A stretch of DNA of 64,000 nucleotides from Phormidium tanganyikae FI6-MK23 (GCA_019359175.1 JAHHHU010000004.1:1-64000), one strand, 5' to 3'; positions 7,653 through 16,085 are shown, numbered from the stretch's first letter. Made by a program: numbers and translations. Notes: generated from the letters alone by a model not told the origin.

Positions 7653-9994
7653 GCTTCGCGGACAAGATGTAACTCTGTTGTTTCTCGACTTACAAAGCGT
7701 TTACGAAGTTTTTGAATCGCTTCGATCGCGTGTTGGTGTTTGGCTTGATCGCCTTGAACCGAGAACAGCCAAGCCGCTTCTTTGAGATCTCGAATTGCCC
7801 CGGTTTTGTCATTCATCGTGCTACGAGCTAAACCGCGATGAAAGTAAGCCACTGCATTTTGAGCATCGATCGTCAGCATGGCGGTAAAGTCATCGATCGC
7901 ACCTAACTTGTTCTCAAATCTCAGGCGTGCTAGTCCGCGCTGCACATAGGCATTGAGGCAAGCGGGATCAACTTGAAGTGCATAACTGAAGTCATCGATC
8001 GCATTTACTTTCTCACCGATCTGCAACCAAATCACCCCCCGATTGCAATACAGAACCGGATTGTGAGCGTTACTAATCACAGCCCGATTGAGATCCGCGA
8101 TCGCGCCTGCATGATCTCCTAATTCAAACTTGATTAGAGCGCGATTGTTGTAGGCGACACTCTGCTTTGAATCGAGTTTGATGGCGCTGGAATAATCATC
8201 GATCGCGCCTTGTCGATCGCCTAATTCATATCGAGTGATCGCACGATTGAGATACGCGATCGGATTGTTCTCTAACACCGGATTGTCAAAGCGATCGACT
8301 AAGCCTTGAATCACGGTTGCGTTTTGGGTGCGGAGCCCGATTGCGATTTCTGGAAATGCTGTGCTGGCAGTCGCAACGGGATGAAGTCCGAGAATGCTGT
8401 AGGTCGAATCGCAAACTAAAAAGTTCTCGCTGGTTCCCAGAACTTTGAACCGAAATTGCGTTGGATAGTTGTGCTTGAGTTGAGTGAGTTGGCTGAGAAT
8501 CTTTCTGAGGAAATTCTTTGAGATCGATGGAGCTTCTCGATCGTGAATGTAGCGGGTTTGCTGTGCAACTTGTTCGTCGCCCAAATGCCCCCAACCAATA
8601 TCGAGCGACCCCCCGCGATCGAGAAAGGTTTGAAATTGCCGGATCAATTCATCGTCTAGTGTGGCGCGATCGGGATAAGGAAAGACCACAATGATGCGCG
8701 ATTTTGCTGAGTTGAGTGCTTCTTTCAGGACAGTCCGAGTATTCTCAAACGGATCAGTTTTTTGCGAGAGATCAAACATCAACTCATATTCGGACTTGGC
8801 AGCAGGTGTCACTAACTCTGCAAGCTGATTCTCAGTCACTTCTAAGCGCGATGTCAGGTACTTAATCTGAGTTTGTAGCGCACTGGCATCAAGCATTTCA
8901 GGCAGCCGTCCCATCCATTCGGTTAGATGCTTCTGTTGTCGATCGAGGTTCTGAGTATAGTGCTGCACACTGTTAAATTGCGCTTGCAGATGGTCGAGAT
9001 GACCGTTGAGCATTGTTTGCATTTCGGTGTGCAACTCAGCTAAGTTTGCACCGCTTGAGACAGTATTTAAGCGCTCTTCGAGTTGTGTAACAGTCGTTTG
9101 TAGCTTCTCAATGTCAACGGTTGGCGAAGCTGGATGTCCGGTTGCAACCCAAGAGGATAACGTATCCATCTGCTTTCGCATGATGGTGTTTACCGATCGT
9201 AGGGGTGCAACGGTTTGCTCTAAGGTTTGATGCTGCTGGCGAATTTTTTCAACTTCAGCCATCAATTTCGCCATATCCCGCCGAGGCACCAAATCCCCAA
9301 CGACTTTCACCAATCCATCGACTTCTTGTTTCAGCGCTGTGGCATCAAACGGCTGAGGTAAGCTATTCAACCGCCGATGGATTTGATGAATCTCATCTTG
9401 CATCACACGCGGAATCACTTGCTTCTGACTCGTTGCAACATCGGTGATCTTGGAGTGCAACTGTGCGACTTCAGTTCTCAATTGACCGATCGTATTTTCC
9501 GCTCCCTCCACCCGATGGTTCGTTGCCAATCGACCTAAATACTGTGAAACGGTCGCCAAGGATTCGGATAGCTGTGAATACTTGGTTTTGAGATAAGACA
9601 GTTCTTGCTCAAGCTGGTCAAAATCTCGATTCTCGATCGCGCTCAATCGATGAGAAACACTGTGCTGTAATTGTGCGATCTCATTGTCGTGTCGCTGTTG
9701 AATTGTTTTGCGAACACTGGCAAGATCAACGAAACTGGGAAGCGTGCGGACTTGCTGATCTAAGCCTTTGATCTCGTCAGATAAACGCCGATCGAGATGG
9801 GCAATGTTCGTGTTTGCCGCTTTTAATGTCTCTTTATCCAGACGACGGCGATTGACTAAATTTAGTAACAATAAGCATGAAACAGGAGCAGCGGTAAATG
9901 CAAGTTGCTGGGATGCGATCGATGCGATCGAACCCGCGCCCGATCCAATGAGTACTAAGTATTCAACTAGACTGAGCCATTTTGCATTCTTCAT
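7649..9994 (-). CDS. Coiled-coil protein with degenerate PLD-like domain and C-terminal TPRs
   Basis: 781 residues from the ATG at 9994, which follows AGGGGCAAT; a GTG at 10012 is also in frame. Two short hydrophobic stretches lie in the first 45 residues, followed by about 330 residues of heptad-rich coiled coil. A globular domain follows (about 400-570): SRIIVVFPYPDR, GGSLDIGWGHLGD and GTSENFLVCDSTYSILG. This resembles a phospholipase-D-type fold, but the catalytic HxK is replaced (SENFLVCD). The last 200 residues hold at least five TPR units (pattern AYNNRALIKFELGDHAGAI). It is probably a membrane-bound scaffold with a dead nuclease/PLD-like domain. Function unknown. Confidence 0.8.
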   Translation of the reverse strand: MKNAKWLSLVEYLVLIGSGAGSIASIASQQLAFTAAPVSCLLLLNLVNRRRLDKETLKAANTNIAHLDRRLSDEIKGLDQQVRTLPSFVDLASVRKTIQQRHDNEIAQLQHSVSHRLSAIENRDFDQLEQELSYLKTKYSQLSESLATVSQYLGRLATNHRVEGAENTIGQLRTEVAQLHSKITDVATSQKQVIPRVMQDEIHQIHRRLNSLPQPFDATALKQEVDGLVKVVGDLVPRRDMAKLMAEVEKIRQQHQTLEQTVAPLRSVNTIMRKQMDTLSSWVATGHPASPTVDIEKLQTTVTQLEERLNTVSSGANLAELHTEMQTMLNGHLDHLQAQFNSVQHYTQNLDRQQKHLTEWMGRLPEMLDASALQTQIKYLTSRLEVTENQLAELVTPAAKSEYELMFDLSQKTDPFENTRTVLKEALNSAKSRIIVVFPYPDRATLDDELIRQFQTFLDRGGSLDIGWGHLGDEQVAQQTRYIHDREAPSISKNFLRKILSQLTQLKHNYPTQFRFKVLGTSENFLVCDSTYSILGLHPVATASTAFPEIAIGLRTQNATVIQGLVDRFDNPVLENNPIAYLNRAITRYELGDRQGAIDDYSSAIKLDSKQSVAYNNRALIKFELGDHAGAIADLNRAVISNAHNPVLYCNRGVIWLQIGEKVNAIDDFSYALQVDPACLNAYVQRGLARLRFENKLGAIDDFTAMLTIDAQNAVAYFHRGLARSTMNDKTGAIRDLKEAAWLFSVQGDQAKHQHAIEAIQKLRKRFVSRETTELHLVREA

Positions 9995-10104
9995 ATTGCC
10001 CCTGAATCTCACAAGTCACTGAGTAGTAAAAGGTACATTAAGTACTGTTTGTTTCTACAGTTGCACGATCGTCAAATCAGGAAATTGAACTGAGAAAATT
10101 TTCT

Positions 10105-10851
10105 ATGTCTTTACAAGCAATCATTTTCGATGTGGATGGCACGCTTGCCGATACCGAACGCGACGGACACCGGATCGCGTTTAATCGTGCTTTTGCGGAT
10201 TTTGGACTCGATTGGAATTGGTCGATCGAGCTTTATGGTGAACTGCTCGAAGTCGCAGGCGGCAAAGAGCGGACTCAGCACTATATCCAAACTTACGGGG
10301 CGAAATTGCCAGCAGGCGAAGATCTCAACTCGTTTACAGCGAAAATTCACGCAGCAAAAACGCAGCACTATCAAACTCTAGTAAAAGAAGGAATCATTCC
10401 GCTACGTCCGGGCGTGCGGCGATTGATCGAAGAAACGCGACAGGCAGGAGTGAAACTTGCGATTGCTACCACAAGCCGATTCGACAACGTGATCGCACTG
10501 CTCGAAACCGAACTCGCACCCGATAGCCCAAACTGGTTTGAAGTGATTGCAGCAGGCGACGTTGTGCCGCATAAAAAACCTGCACCCGATGTCTATTTCT
10601 ATGCCCTCGAAAAGCTGAATTTGAGTGCAGCAAACTGTATTGCGATCGAAGATTCTCTCCAAGGGTTACAAGCTGCATTGGCAGCCGGAATCAAAACGGT
10701 CGTGACGCTCAATGCTTACACGCGAGCGCAGGATTTCGCTGGAGCGACGCTGGTTATCGATCAGCTAGGGGAACCTGATCAACCTTTTGAAGTTCTGAAA
10801 GGGCAAGTCGCACAGACTTATCTAGATTTAGCCACATTGAAGACCTTATGA
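10105..10851 (+). CDS. HAD-superfamily phosphatase, CbbY-like
   Basis: 248 residues. Motif I is FDVDGTLAD (nucleophile D9, acid D11), motif II is IATTSR, motif III is the lysine in PHKKPAPDVY, and motif IV is AIEDSLQGLQAA. The four-helix cap after motif I is of the subfamily IA type. The closest known relatives are CbbY-like proteins, which dephosphorylate sugar phosphates such as xylulose-1,5-bisphosphate in Rubisco-containing organisms. The substrate here is inferred from family only. Its stop overlaps the next start (ATGA at 10848-10851), so it heads a tightly packed three-gene unit. Confidence 0.88.
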   Translation: MSLQAIIFDVDGTLADTERDGHRIAFNRAFADFGLDWNWSIELYGELLEVAGGKERTQHYIQTYGAKLPAGEDLNSFTAKIHAAKTQHYQTLVKEGIIPLRPGVRRLIEETRQAGVKLAIATTSRFDNVIALLETELAPDSPNWFEVIAAGDVVPHKKPAPDVYFYALEKLNLSAANCIAIEDSLQGLQAALAAGIKTVVTLNAYTRAQDFAGATLVIDQLGEPDQPFEVLKGQVAQTYLDLATLKTL

Positions 10852-11219
10852 ATTTTCTAAAGCGATCACTTCCTTTACTCAGTCTTTTGATTGCAATTCC
10901 TGCTTATGCAGAACGAACTGAGCTAAAAAATCCGGCTTGGCAAGAAGTGCCAGGAACCGCCTCGAATACTAGCTCCTCTTACGTCGAAGTCAATGGAATG
11001 ACTAGAAAAGGGGATACGCTCAGCTACGATGTCGTGAATTGGGATGCGGGATATTCGCGCGTCGAAATGAACTGCAAAGCGCAACAGTTTCGCACCGTGA
11101 GAATGGGATACTTTGAATCACGATCGCGAATCAACTACAAACCCGTAAGTGATCCCTGGATCAAGCCCGAAACCGCTTATCATAAAGCACTTGCAGCTTT
11201 CGTTTGCAGCTTGAAGTAG
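10848..11219 (+). CDS. Small secreted protein, unknown function
   Basis: 123 residues with a clear signal peptide (basic MNFLKR, hydrophobic core, cleavage after IPAYA near residue 21). The mature part is about 100 residues, rich in polar and aromatic residues, with two cysteines (in EMNCKAQ and FVCSLK) that could form a disulfide outside the cytoplasm. I do not recognise a family. It starts inside the stop codon of the HAD gene and ends directly against the start of the alkyltransferase-like gene. Confidence 0.75.
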   Translation: MNFLKRSLPLLSLLIAIPAYAERTELKNPAWQEVPGTASNTSSSYVEVNGMTRKGDTLSYDVVNWDAGYSRVEMNCKAQQFRTVRMGYFESRSRINYKPVSDPWIKPETAYHKALAAFVCSLK

Positions 11220-11549
11220 ATGTCCAAGTATCAGCAAATTTATCAAGTCGTGCGCCAAATTCCTCTTGGTCAAGTGGCAACTTATGGACAGATTGCAGAA
11301 CTGGCAGGACTTCCAAGACAGGCGCGTTTAGTTGGATATGCGTTGTTTCGTGCGACTGATGACACCTTAGAAGTTCCTTGGCATCGGGTGATTAACGCCA
11401 AAGGAGAAATCTCGATGTCGCCGCTTCGAGAAGGAATGGATTATGTTCAGCGATCGCTTTTGGAATCTGAGGGGATCGAATTTGATAGCAACGGCAAACT
11501 CAATCTCACCCGTCACCGCTGGCAACCCGACCTTACGCAGTTCGGTTAA
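11220..11549 (+). CDS. Alkyltransferase-like protein (ATL)
   Basis: 109 residues matching the DNA-binding domain of O6-alkylguanine-DNA alkyltransferase: IPLGQVATYGQIAELAG, helix-turn-helix with the nucleotide-flipping arginine in QARLVGYAL (R36), then PWHRVINAKGE. The acceptor cysteine of the PCHRV motif is replaced by tryptophan (W54), which defines ATL proteins. These bind alkylated guanines without repairing them and hand the lesion to nucleotide excision repair. The start codon follows the upstream stop with no gap. The last 17 bases overlap the convergent gene at 11533. Confidence 0.9.
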   Translation: MSKYQQIYQVVRQIPLGQVATYGQIAELAGLPRQARLVGYALFRATDDTLEVPWHRVINAKGEISMSPLREGMDYVQRSLLESEGIEFDSNGKLNLTRHRWQPDLTQFG

Positions 11550-11958
11550 AGATTTCTAGAACCCGCTGACAAAACGCTTTTAATCTCGTAGAGGCTTCTG
11601 GTGCAGGCTGACCGTCTCCATCAAACGCCCAATTTTGTATCGTTGAGAATTGCCACTGTTTCCCTTTGTGATCGAATCCTGCGGCTTCAATCCCGATCGC
11701 GCGTCTAACGTGCATTTCCGAGTCGAGATGAAACCGGATTTGGATCAACACACTGCGAGACTGAAACAATCGGCTCCGTCCTGGAAAGTGAAAGCCAATG
11801 TCGATCGAGTCAGGATCAATCAGTTCGCGCGTGTCCGGATCGTTTGCCCAGGGTTTGAGATCGACCCGCGCATCTGGAAAATCCGTTTTGATTAGGTTGG
11901 TGATGGTAGCGATTTTGCTGGCGGTTTCTAAACTGGTCGCTTGTTCTGCTGCATTCAC
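11533..11958 (-). CDS. Conserved hypothetical cytoplasmic protein
   Basis: 141 residues, no signal peptide and no membrane span. Mixed alpha/beta composition with a central GFHFPGRSRLFQSRSVLIQIRF beta-rich region. I do not recognise a family. The 3' end overlaps the convergent ATL gene by 17 bases. A helical N-terminus (EQATSLETASKIATITNLI) precedes a predicted beta sheet. Confidence 0.6.
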   Translation of the reverse strand: MNAAEQATSLETASKIATITNLIKTDFPDARVDLKPWANDPDTRELIDPDSIDIGFHFPGRSRLFQSRSVLIQIRFHLDSEMHVRRAIGIEAAGFDHKGKQWQFSTIQNWAFDGDGQPAPEASTRLKAFCQRVLEIFNRTA

Positions 11959-12065
11959 GATCGCGCGGCTCCCAATCGAGTGATATAAAACGTCATGATG
12001 TTATCTTTCCATCATATGAAGTTCCCACAGTCTGAAGCAGTACGACTGGATACGAAAGATTTTTT

Positions 12066-12096
12066 TTGACAAAACTTCAGAACTTAATGTTATGAT
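12066..12096 (+). promoter_or_regulatory. Sigma70-type promoter of tRNA-Gln
   Basis: Perfect -35 box TTGACA (12066-12071) and near-perfect -10 box TATGAT (12091-12096), 19 bases apart, end 16 bases before the mature tRNA. Confidence 0.7.
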
Positions 12097-12112
12097 ATCG
12101 AAGGTAAAGCGA

Positions 12113-12184
12113 TGGGGCGTCGCCAAGTGGTAAGGCACCGGGTTTTGGTCCCGGCATTCCTAGGTTCGAATCCTAGCGCCCCAG
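12113..12184 (+). tRNA. trnQ: tRNA-Gln (UUG)
   Basis: A full cloverleaf can be drawn. The acceptor stem is TGGGGCG/CGCCCCA (12113-12119 with 12177-12183). The D-arm region is GCCAAGTGGTAAGGC. The anticodon stem CCGGG/CCCGG encloses the loop TTTTGGT with anticodon TTG. The T-arm is CTAGG-TTCGAAT-CCTAG. G12184 is the likely discriminator base. The CCA end is not encoded. The anticodon reads glutamine codons CAA and CAG. Confidence 0.95.
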
Positions 12185-12193
12185 TTGAACAAC

Positions 12194-12230
12194 AAAAGCC
12201 CACTGAATTAGATTCAGTGGCTTTTGATTT
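12194..12230 (+). terminator. Terminator after tRNA-Gln
   Basis: Stem of AAAAGC plus CACTGAAT (one bulged C) pairing with ATTCAGTG-GCTTTT, followed by a T-rich stretch (12221-12230). Confidence 0.8.
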
Positions 12231-12268
12231 TGAATGGTATGCCTACAGTAGAGATTGCGCCTATCCAA

Positions 12269-12295
12269 TAGAGACGTTCTAGAAAAACGTCTCTA
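12269..12295. repeat. Dispersed palindrome, TAGAGACG family
   Basis: Arms TAGAGACGTT (12269-12278) and AACGTCTCTA (12286-12295) around a 7-base loop. The same GTAGAGACG/CGTCTCTAC arms recur at 27281-27319 and 34536-34563, each time just outside a gene end. Confidence 0.8.
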
Positions 12296-12309
12296 CTTTC
12301 ACCTTTACC

Positions 12310-13098
12310 CTAGCGGCGGAAAATCTGAGGTGTCACCCGCGTTGCCGGACGAGTCGATCGAGTCCGCACACCGCCTACCAATCTTTCACCCGTACCACCA
12401 TCTTTCGGAGATAGAAACGGCTTCAAGTTAATATTTCCATTCGTCACCGTTGTTGATCGACGGCCCCCAATCCCGATCGCCCGTCCAAGCTGGTCGAGAA
12501 TATCAGAACGACCACCACCATAGGTTACTACGCCTTGAGTCTGCTGACCGCTATCGGCAACCGAGAGATTTTGAAATACTCGATCGCGCGTCACAGTCGC
12601 ATCTTGTCCCGGAGGAACCGTCAACACAATTCGACAAGACGGAACGCGATCGGTGGTCACGCAAATCGTGTTGTAACCGTTTTCAAACCCCGTCTTCATC
12701 TCCACCAACCCATCGGGGCGATACGACTCCAGACGACGAGCAATCTCATTACAACGACGATCAGAACTCCAGCCCCCACCTAACGTACTCGGAACTGCCC
12801 ATGGATACGCCTGACTCGGCTGACTTTCCGGGAAATACATCACCGTATTCTGTCCATTATTCGCCTGACACGCAAACCGAGTTCCCGCTGCGATAGGAGA
12901 AGGAATCGTCGTATCACCTGGTCTAGAAGGAACACTCGTCGATCCACCTCGATCGGGTTCCGTGTTGATAATCACATCTCCTGGCGATGAGGGAACGGTT
13001 TGAGCCATCGCCGCACCCGCCACCATCACTGTGCCCAATGACACTAACGTTCCTCGAACTACTACATTGCGAATTCCTGCCAAGCCAACTAGCGACAT
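12310..13098 (-). CDS. Secreted COP23-domain protein
   Basis: 262 residues from the ATG at 13098; a TTG three codons upstream is also open. An N-terminal signal peptide ends near AGAAMA-QT. A low-complexity linker with PSSPGD, PSRPGD and PSPIAAG follows, then a COP23 domain (about 75-190): RFACQANNGQNTVMYF, W-x4-L-x2-GWSSDRRC, YRPDGLVEMKTGFENGYNTIC, DRVPSCRIVLTVPPGQD. COP23 was described as a circadian-oscillating protein of unicellular cyanobacteria; its function is unknown. Four cysteines suggest disulfides outside the cytoplasm. The C-terminal tail is basic and glycine/threonine-rich. Confidence 0.85.
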   Translation of the reverse strand: MSLVGLAGIRNVVVRGTLVSLGTVMVAGAAMAQTVPSSPGDVIINTEPDRGGSTSVPSRPGDTTIPSPIAAGTRFACQANNGQNTVMYFPESQPSQAYPWAVPSTLGGGWSSDRRCNEIARRLESYRPDGLVEMKTGFENGYNTICVTTDRVPSCRIVLTVPPGQDATVTRDRVFQNLSVADSGQQTQGVVTYGGGRSDILDQLGRAIGIGGRRSTTVTNGNINLKPFLSPKDGGTGERLVGGVRTRSTRPATRVTPQIFRR

Positions 13099-13222
13099 GG
13101 TAATCAACCTCGATCGTGTGAATGACTAAATATTGTGCGAACTTGAACCCTTTCGGAGCGGCGTTCTTTCGTAGTGACCAGAATTTGCTGCTAAAGTTCC
13201 CAAACTTCTGTCTAAAGAGAGA

Positions 13223-13262
13223 TTAAAGAGCCTGAAACGCGATCGCGTTTCAGGCTCTTTAA
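13223..13262. terminator. 40-bp perfect palindromic terminator centred on HIP1
   Basis: TTAAAGAGCCTGAAACGC (13223-13240), GATC, then the exact complement (13245-13262). The centre reads GCGATCGC. It follows the minus-strand gene at 13284 and is flanked by A/T runs. Confidence 0.85.
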
Positions 13263-13283
13263 TAGAATTGATGATAGTTTCTC

Positions 13284-13940
13284 TTACTGCGTCAGCCGAA
13301 ATCTTCCGATCATTTGCTTGAAGTCCCAACGGACTGCATTACCCGGATATTCGTACAGCGCACTCAACACGAAGACGCTACGCCCATCGCGACTTGGGAC
13401 GATCACACTATCACCACAGTTACCAGTTCCGCACCAAGAGTAAGAAACTGCGGGTTGACCTGCAAAACTATAACTTCGGTAGTCGCTTTGTCGCCCATCA
13501 AAAAACGATTGAGTTTTGTTTTGTTCCGCCCATTGACGTGCGCTGAGTCGCTGCGGATTATCAAATCTCGTAACCGTAATCTTATCGCCTGGGGAATGTT
13601 GTGCCTCCACATTACTATCGACAGGTGCAGGTTCATCACTACCAATGGCTTCAGTGCTGATTGAACCATTCCGAAGCACCACTGTTCCTTTTCCTTCCTG
13701 CGAGGTATCTAAAGCGTAGGGTTCTCTAAAGTCAAACCGAAATCCGAGTTGGCTTTGATACGTCTTCAGAGTGCCGCCCGAAGCTTGTCCAACGGCATAC
13801 ATTTGGACATCTTTTGAGGGTTGATCTGGTGCAGCCTGGGCGATTCCAGAGGTGACGCTTGCGAATGCCAACGGCATCGCGCAACTCAGAAATCCTGAGT
13901 AGAAAAATGCTTGAAGGGGGGATAATTTTGATACTCTCAT
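13284..13940 (-). CDS. Secreted hypothetical protein
   Basis: 218 residues. The N-terminus MRVSKLSPLQAFFYSG with a hydrophobic core and AQA-AP site (about residue 36) is a signal peptide. The mature part contains LGFRFDFREPYALDT, a serine/tyrosine-rich stretch, and SYSWCGTGNCGDS with two close cysteines. The family is not recognised. It lies 185 bases upstream of the COP23 gene on the same strand; the strong palindrome between them should end most transcripts. Overall both are small secreted proteins with a disulfide pair, so related envelope roles are possible. Confidence 0.7.
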   Translation of the reverse strand: MRVSKLSPLQAFFYSGFLSCAMPLAFASVTSGIAQAAPDQPSKDVQMYAVGQASGGTLKTYQSQLGFRFDFREPYALDTSQEGKGTVVLRNGSISTEAIGSDEPAPVDSNVEAQHSPGDKITVTRFDNPQRLSARQWAEQNKTQSFFDGRQSDYRSYSFAGQPAVSYSWCGTGNCGDSVIVPSRDGRSVFVLSALYEYPGNAVRWDFKQMIGRFRLTQ

Positions 13941-14294
13941 ACAAGAACTCCGACCGTCGTTGGATGAAAACGCATATTAGATAAAGACCAAAAGACCTGT
14001 CTCGAATCCGCAGATTATGCACCCTCATGAACCGAATTTTACCATGAAAAATTTAGGCTGTTGCTAAATTGATCTCTACCATTTTATAGACTTTTACTCA
14101 TCTTTTTGAATATCTAATGAAACCTTGAAAAATGCCATTAGAAACTTCAACGATCTCCACTTTAAAGTGGATGAAGTCAGCAGTTTCTTCTACTAATTTG
14201 AATTCTAATGAAGTTCGCGAAAAAGGAAGGGAGCAGTTTCGATCGAAACTGCTCCCTTCTTTAGGCGTTGTATTAGTTAACCGGAATTTTCAGG
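13941..14294. other. Intergenic region without a gene
   Basis: 354 bases between two minus-strand genes. It is AT-rich with a small CCACTTTAAAGTGG palindrome near 14158-14171, which could be an operator for the downstream secreted protein. The only strong structure is the palindromic terminator at 14226-14259. I see no open reading frame with coding character. Confidence 0.6.
14226..14259 (-). terminator. 34-bp perfect palindromic terminator
   Basis: GAAGGGAGCAGTTTC, GATC, then the exact complement. On the minus strand it is followed by CCTTTTT. It lies 35 bases past the stop of the small gene at 14295. Like the one at 13223, it has GATC at its centre. Confidence 0.85.
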
Positions 14295-14504
14295 TTAATC
14301 GATCGAGATAGATTTGGGCGCGTTGCCGTTGCCGTTTTGTGGATGGGTCGTGTAGATCGTTGTTCCCGTTTGCTGATTGAGCCAGGTTTTCACAGGTTCT
14401 TCAGTCAAGCTCAGGCGCAATAAACCCGTAAATAAGCCCCCAAGGAAGGCAACAGGTTGTTGAGCGAGTTCTTGTACGAGCGGTGAGAGTTCAGTCAAAA
14501 ACAT
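14295..14504 (-). CDS. Small conserved cyanobacterial protein
   Basis: 69 residues. MFLTELSPLVQELAQQPVAF and then LGGLFTGLLRLSLTEEPVKTWL form an N-terminal helical, partly hydrophobic part with a possible single membrane-associated helix (18-31). A polar tail with NGNGNAPKSIS follows. I recall close relatives only as unnamed small cyanobacterial proteins. Its strong downstream palindrome supports a real transcript. Confidence 0.7.
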   Translation of the reverse strand: MFLTELSPLVQELAQQPVAFLGGLFTGLLRLSLTEEPVKTWLNQQTGTTIYTTHPQNGNGNAPKSISID

Positions 14505-14610
14505 CCAATCCCCCTTGAATTGAGTTCAAATCTAGAGCGATCGTACCGCGACTCCTGAAGAATCGCAGCGATCTAAAATAAGAACTGTCCCCAACGCGCG
14601 AGGAATCCCC

Positions 14611-15000
14611 GTGACTGATGCCAACCTGATTGGAACTTCTGACCAAACCGTAGAACTCGCTCCAAGCTACGCCATTCCGATCGTGCTGATTGCCGCTGCG
14701 ATCCCGCTCTTATTCGTACAGATCTGGGTTGCAGGTGCGATCGGGCTATTTGGGGCATTTTTGCTGATTCAAACGGTGATGTTGCGGTTGCGATTTACGC
14801 CGACCGATTTGGACCTCTACCGGGGCGAAACGCTGATTCGGCGCTTTCCTTACCAGGAATGGCAGAACTGGGAAATCTTTTGGTCGCCTGTGCCAATTCT
14901 CTTCTACTTTAGAGAGGTGAAAAGTATTCACTTTCTACCGATCATTTTTGATCCTAAAATGTTACGGATGTGCCTTGAGCAGCGCTTTCCTAAAGCTTAG
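14611..15000 (+). CDS. DUF3119 family membrane protein
   Basis: 129 residues starting at GTG (14611). Two adjacent hydrophobic segments (about 20-58: YAIPIVLIAAAIPLLFVQIW and VAGAIGLFGAFLLIQTVML) form a membrane hairpin. A cytoplasmic part follows with LRFTPTDLDLYRGETLIRRF and PYQEWQNWEIFWSPVPILFYF, a small PH-like beta pattern. It fits DUF3119, found in cyanobacteria and plastids. It is followed after 32 bases by DUF3086 and then plsY on the same strand, an arrangement that points to a membrane or lipid role; the function is unproven. Confidence 0.85.
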   Translation: MTDANLIGTSDQTVELAPSYAIPIVLIAAAIPLLFVQIWVAGAIGLFGAFLLIQTVMLRLRFTPTDLDLYRGETLIRRFPYQEWQNWEIFWSPVPILFYFREVKSIHFLPIIFDPKMLRMCLEQRFPKA

Positions 15001-15032
15001 TGTCTCAGGCAAGTTAGTTTTGAGTGTTGCGT

Positions 15033-16085
15033 ATGAATTCTGATGAGTTGCCCATTTCCGATGAATCGACTGTGCCTTCTGAAGCGGGTGCGGCGTTGCC
15101 AGAGTTGAAGCTGCCTGATACTCAGCGACTTTCTGAGCTGACCCAACAAGAACAAGCCTTAGAGCGAGAAATTGAGGCTTTGGTTGCGACTCGCGATGAT
15201 TTGCAAGCACAGGTGTCTCAAACGCAAAATGCTCTAGGGCGAGTGGTACAGCAGAATTTATCGGAATTGGAGCAACGCAGACAAACGCTGCAATTGTCGA
15301 TCGAACAGTTAGAACGCCGCCAAGAACGCATCCGCAATGAGATGAAATCGAGCTTTGCGGGAGCCTCTCAGGAAATTGCAATTCGCGTTCAAAGTTTCAA
15401 AGATTATCTCGTGGGCAGTCTGCAAGATTTAGCGATCGCCGCAGAACAGTTAGAGTTACCCACATTTCAACCTGAAGCGCAACCGGTTCCGATTTCAAAA
15501 GCAGCGGAACCGCAAGTCGCTCCCAGTCCGAATTTTGCAGAATCGACCTTTGAGGAAGAAGCGCGGAAGATTCGCACCATTCTTGATCAGTTTCGCAATC
15601 AGCCTGATTATTACGGGCCCGTTTGGAAGTTGCGTCGCACGTTTGAGCCAGTTCATGCCGAGCGCGTTTCTACTTGGTTTTTCAAGCAAGGGGGACGGGG
15701 TGCAGTTCGGACAATGGGATCGCGCTTGCAGAATATTTTGATCGCATCTGCATCCGTTTCGATTTTGTACAATCTTTATCGCGATCGCTTGAGAGTTCTG
15801 ATTCTGGCGAATTCTCCAGAGCGCTTGGGAGAATGGCGACGGGGGTTGCAGGATTGTTTGGGCGTGACTCGGAGCGATTTTGGCAGCGATCGCGGCATTA
15901 CTTTGTTTGAAGCTCCGGAACAGTTGGCGCTCAAAGCAGAGCGATTAGATAAGGATGGATTTCTGCCGCTGATCGTGGTGGATGAAACCGAGGAAAGTAT
16001 CAATCTTGCTTTGCTCCAGTTTCCCTTACTGCTTGCGTTCGCGCCGAGTCCACAACAAATGATCCAGCAACCCTCGTTCTACTAA
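15033..16085 (+). CDS. DUF3086 family protein
   Basis: 350 residues from the ATG at 15033; a GTG at 15024 is also in frame. The N-terminal third is coiled coil (about 25-110, heptads in LTQQEQALEREIEALVATRD). A linker with SKAAEPQVAPSPN leads to the C-terminal DUF3086 domain (about 165-345), with RFRNQPDYYGPVWKLRRTF-type residues, VSTWFFKQGGRGAVRTMGSR and an ILANSPERLGEWRRGLQDCLG segment. No signal peptide. It is separated from plsY by 4 bases, so the two are almost certainly co-transcribed. Function unknown. Confidence 0.88.
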   Translation: MNSDELPISDESTVPSEAGAALPELKLPDTQRLSELTQQEQALEREIEALVATRDDLQAQVSQTQNALGRVVQQNLSELEQRRQTLQLSIEQLERRQERIRNEMKSSFAGASQEIAIRVQSFKDYLVGSLQDLAIAAEQLELPTFQPEAQPVPISKAAEPQVAPSPNFAESTFEEEARKIRTILDQFRNQPDYYGPVWKLRRTFEPVHAERVSTWFFKQGGRGAVRTMGSRLQNILIASASVSILYNLYRDRLRVLILANSPERLGEWRRGLQDCLGVTRSDFGSDRGITLFEAPEQLALKAERLDKDGFLPLIVVDETEESINLALLQFPLLLAFAPSPQQMIQQPSFY

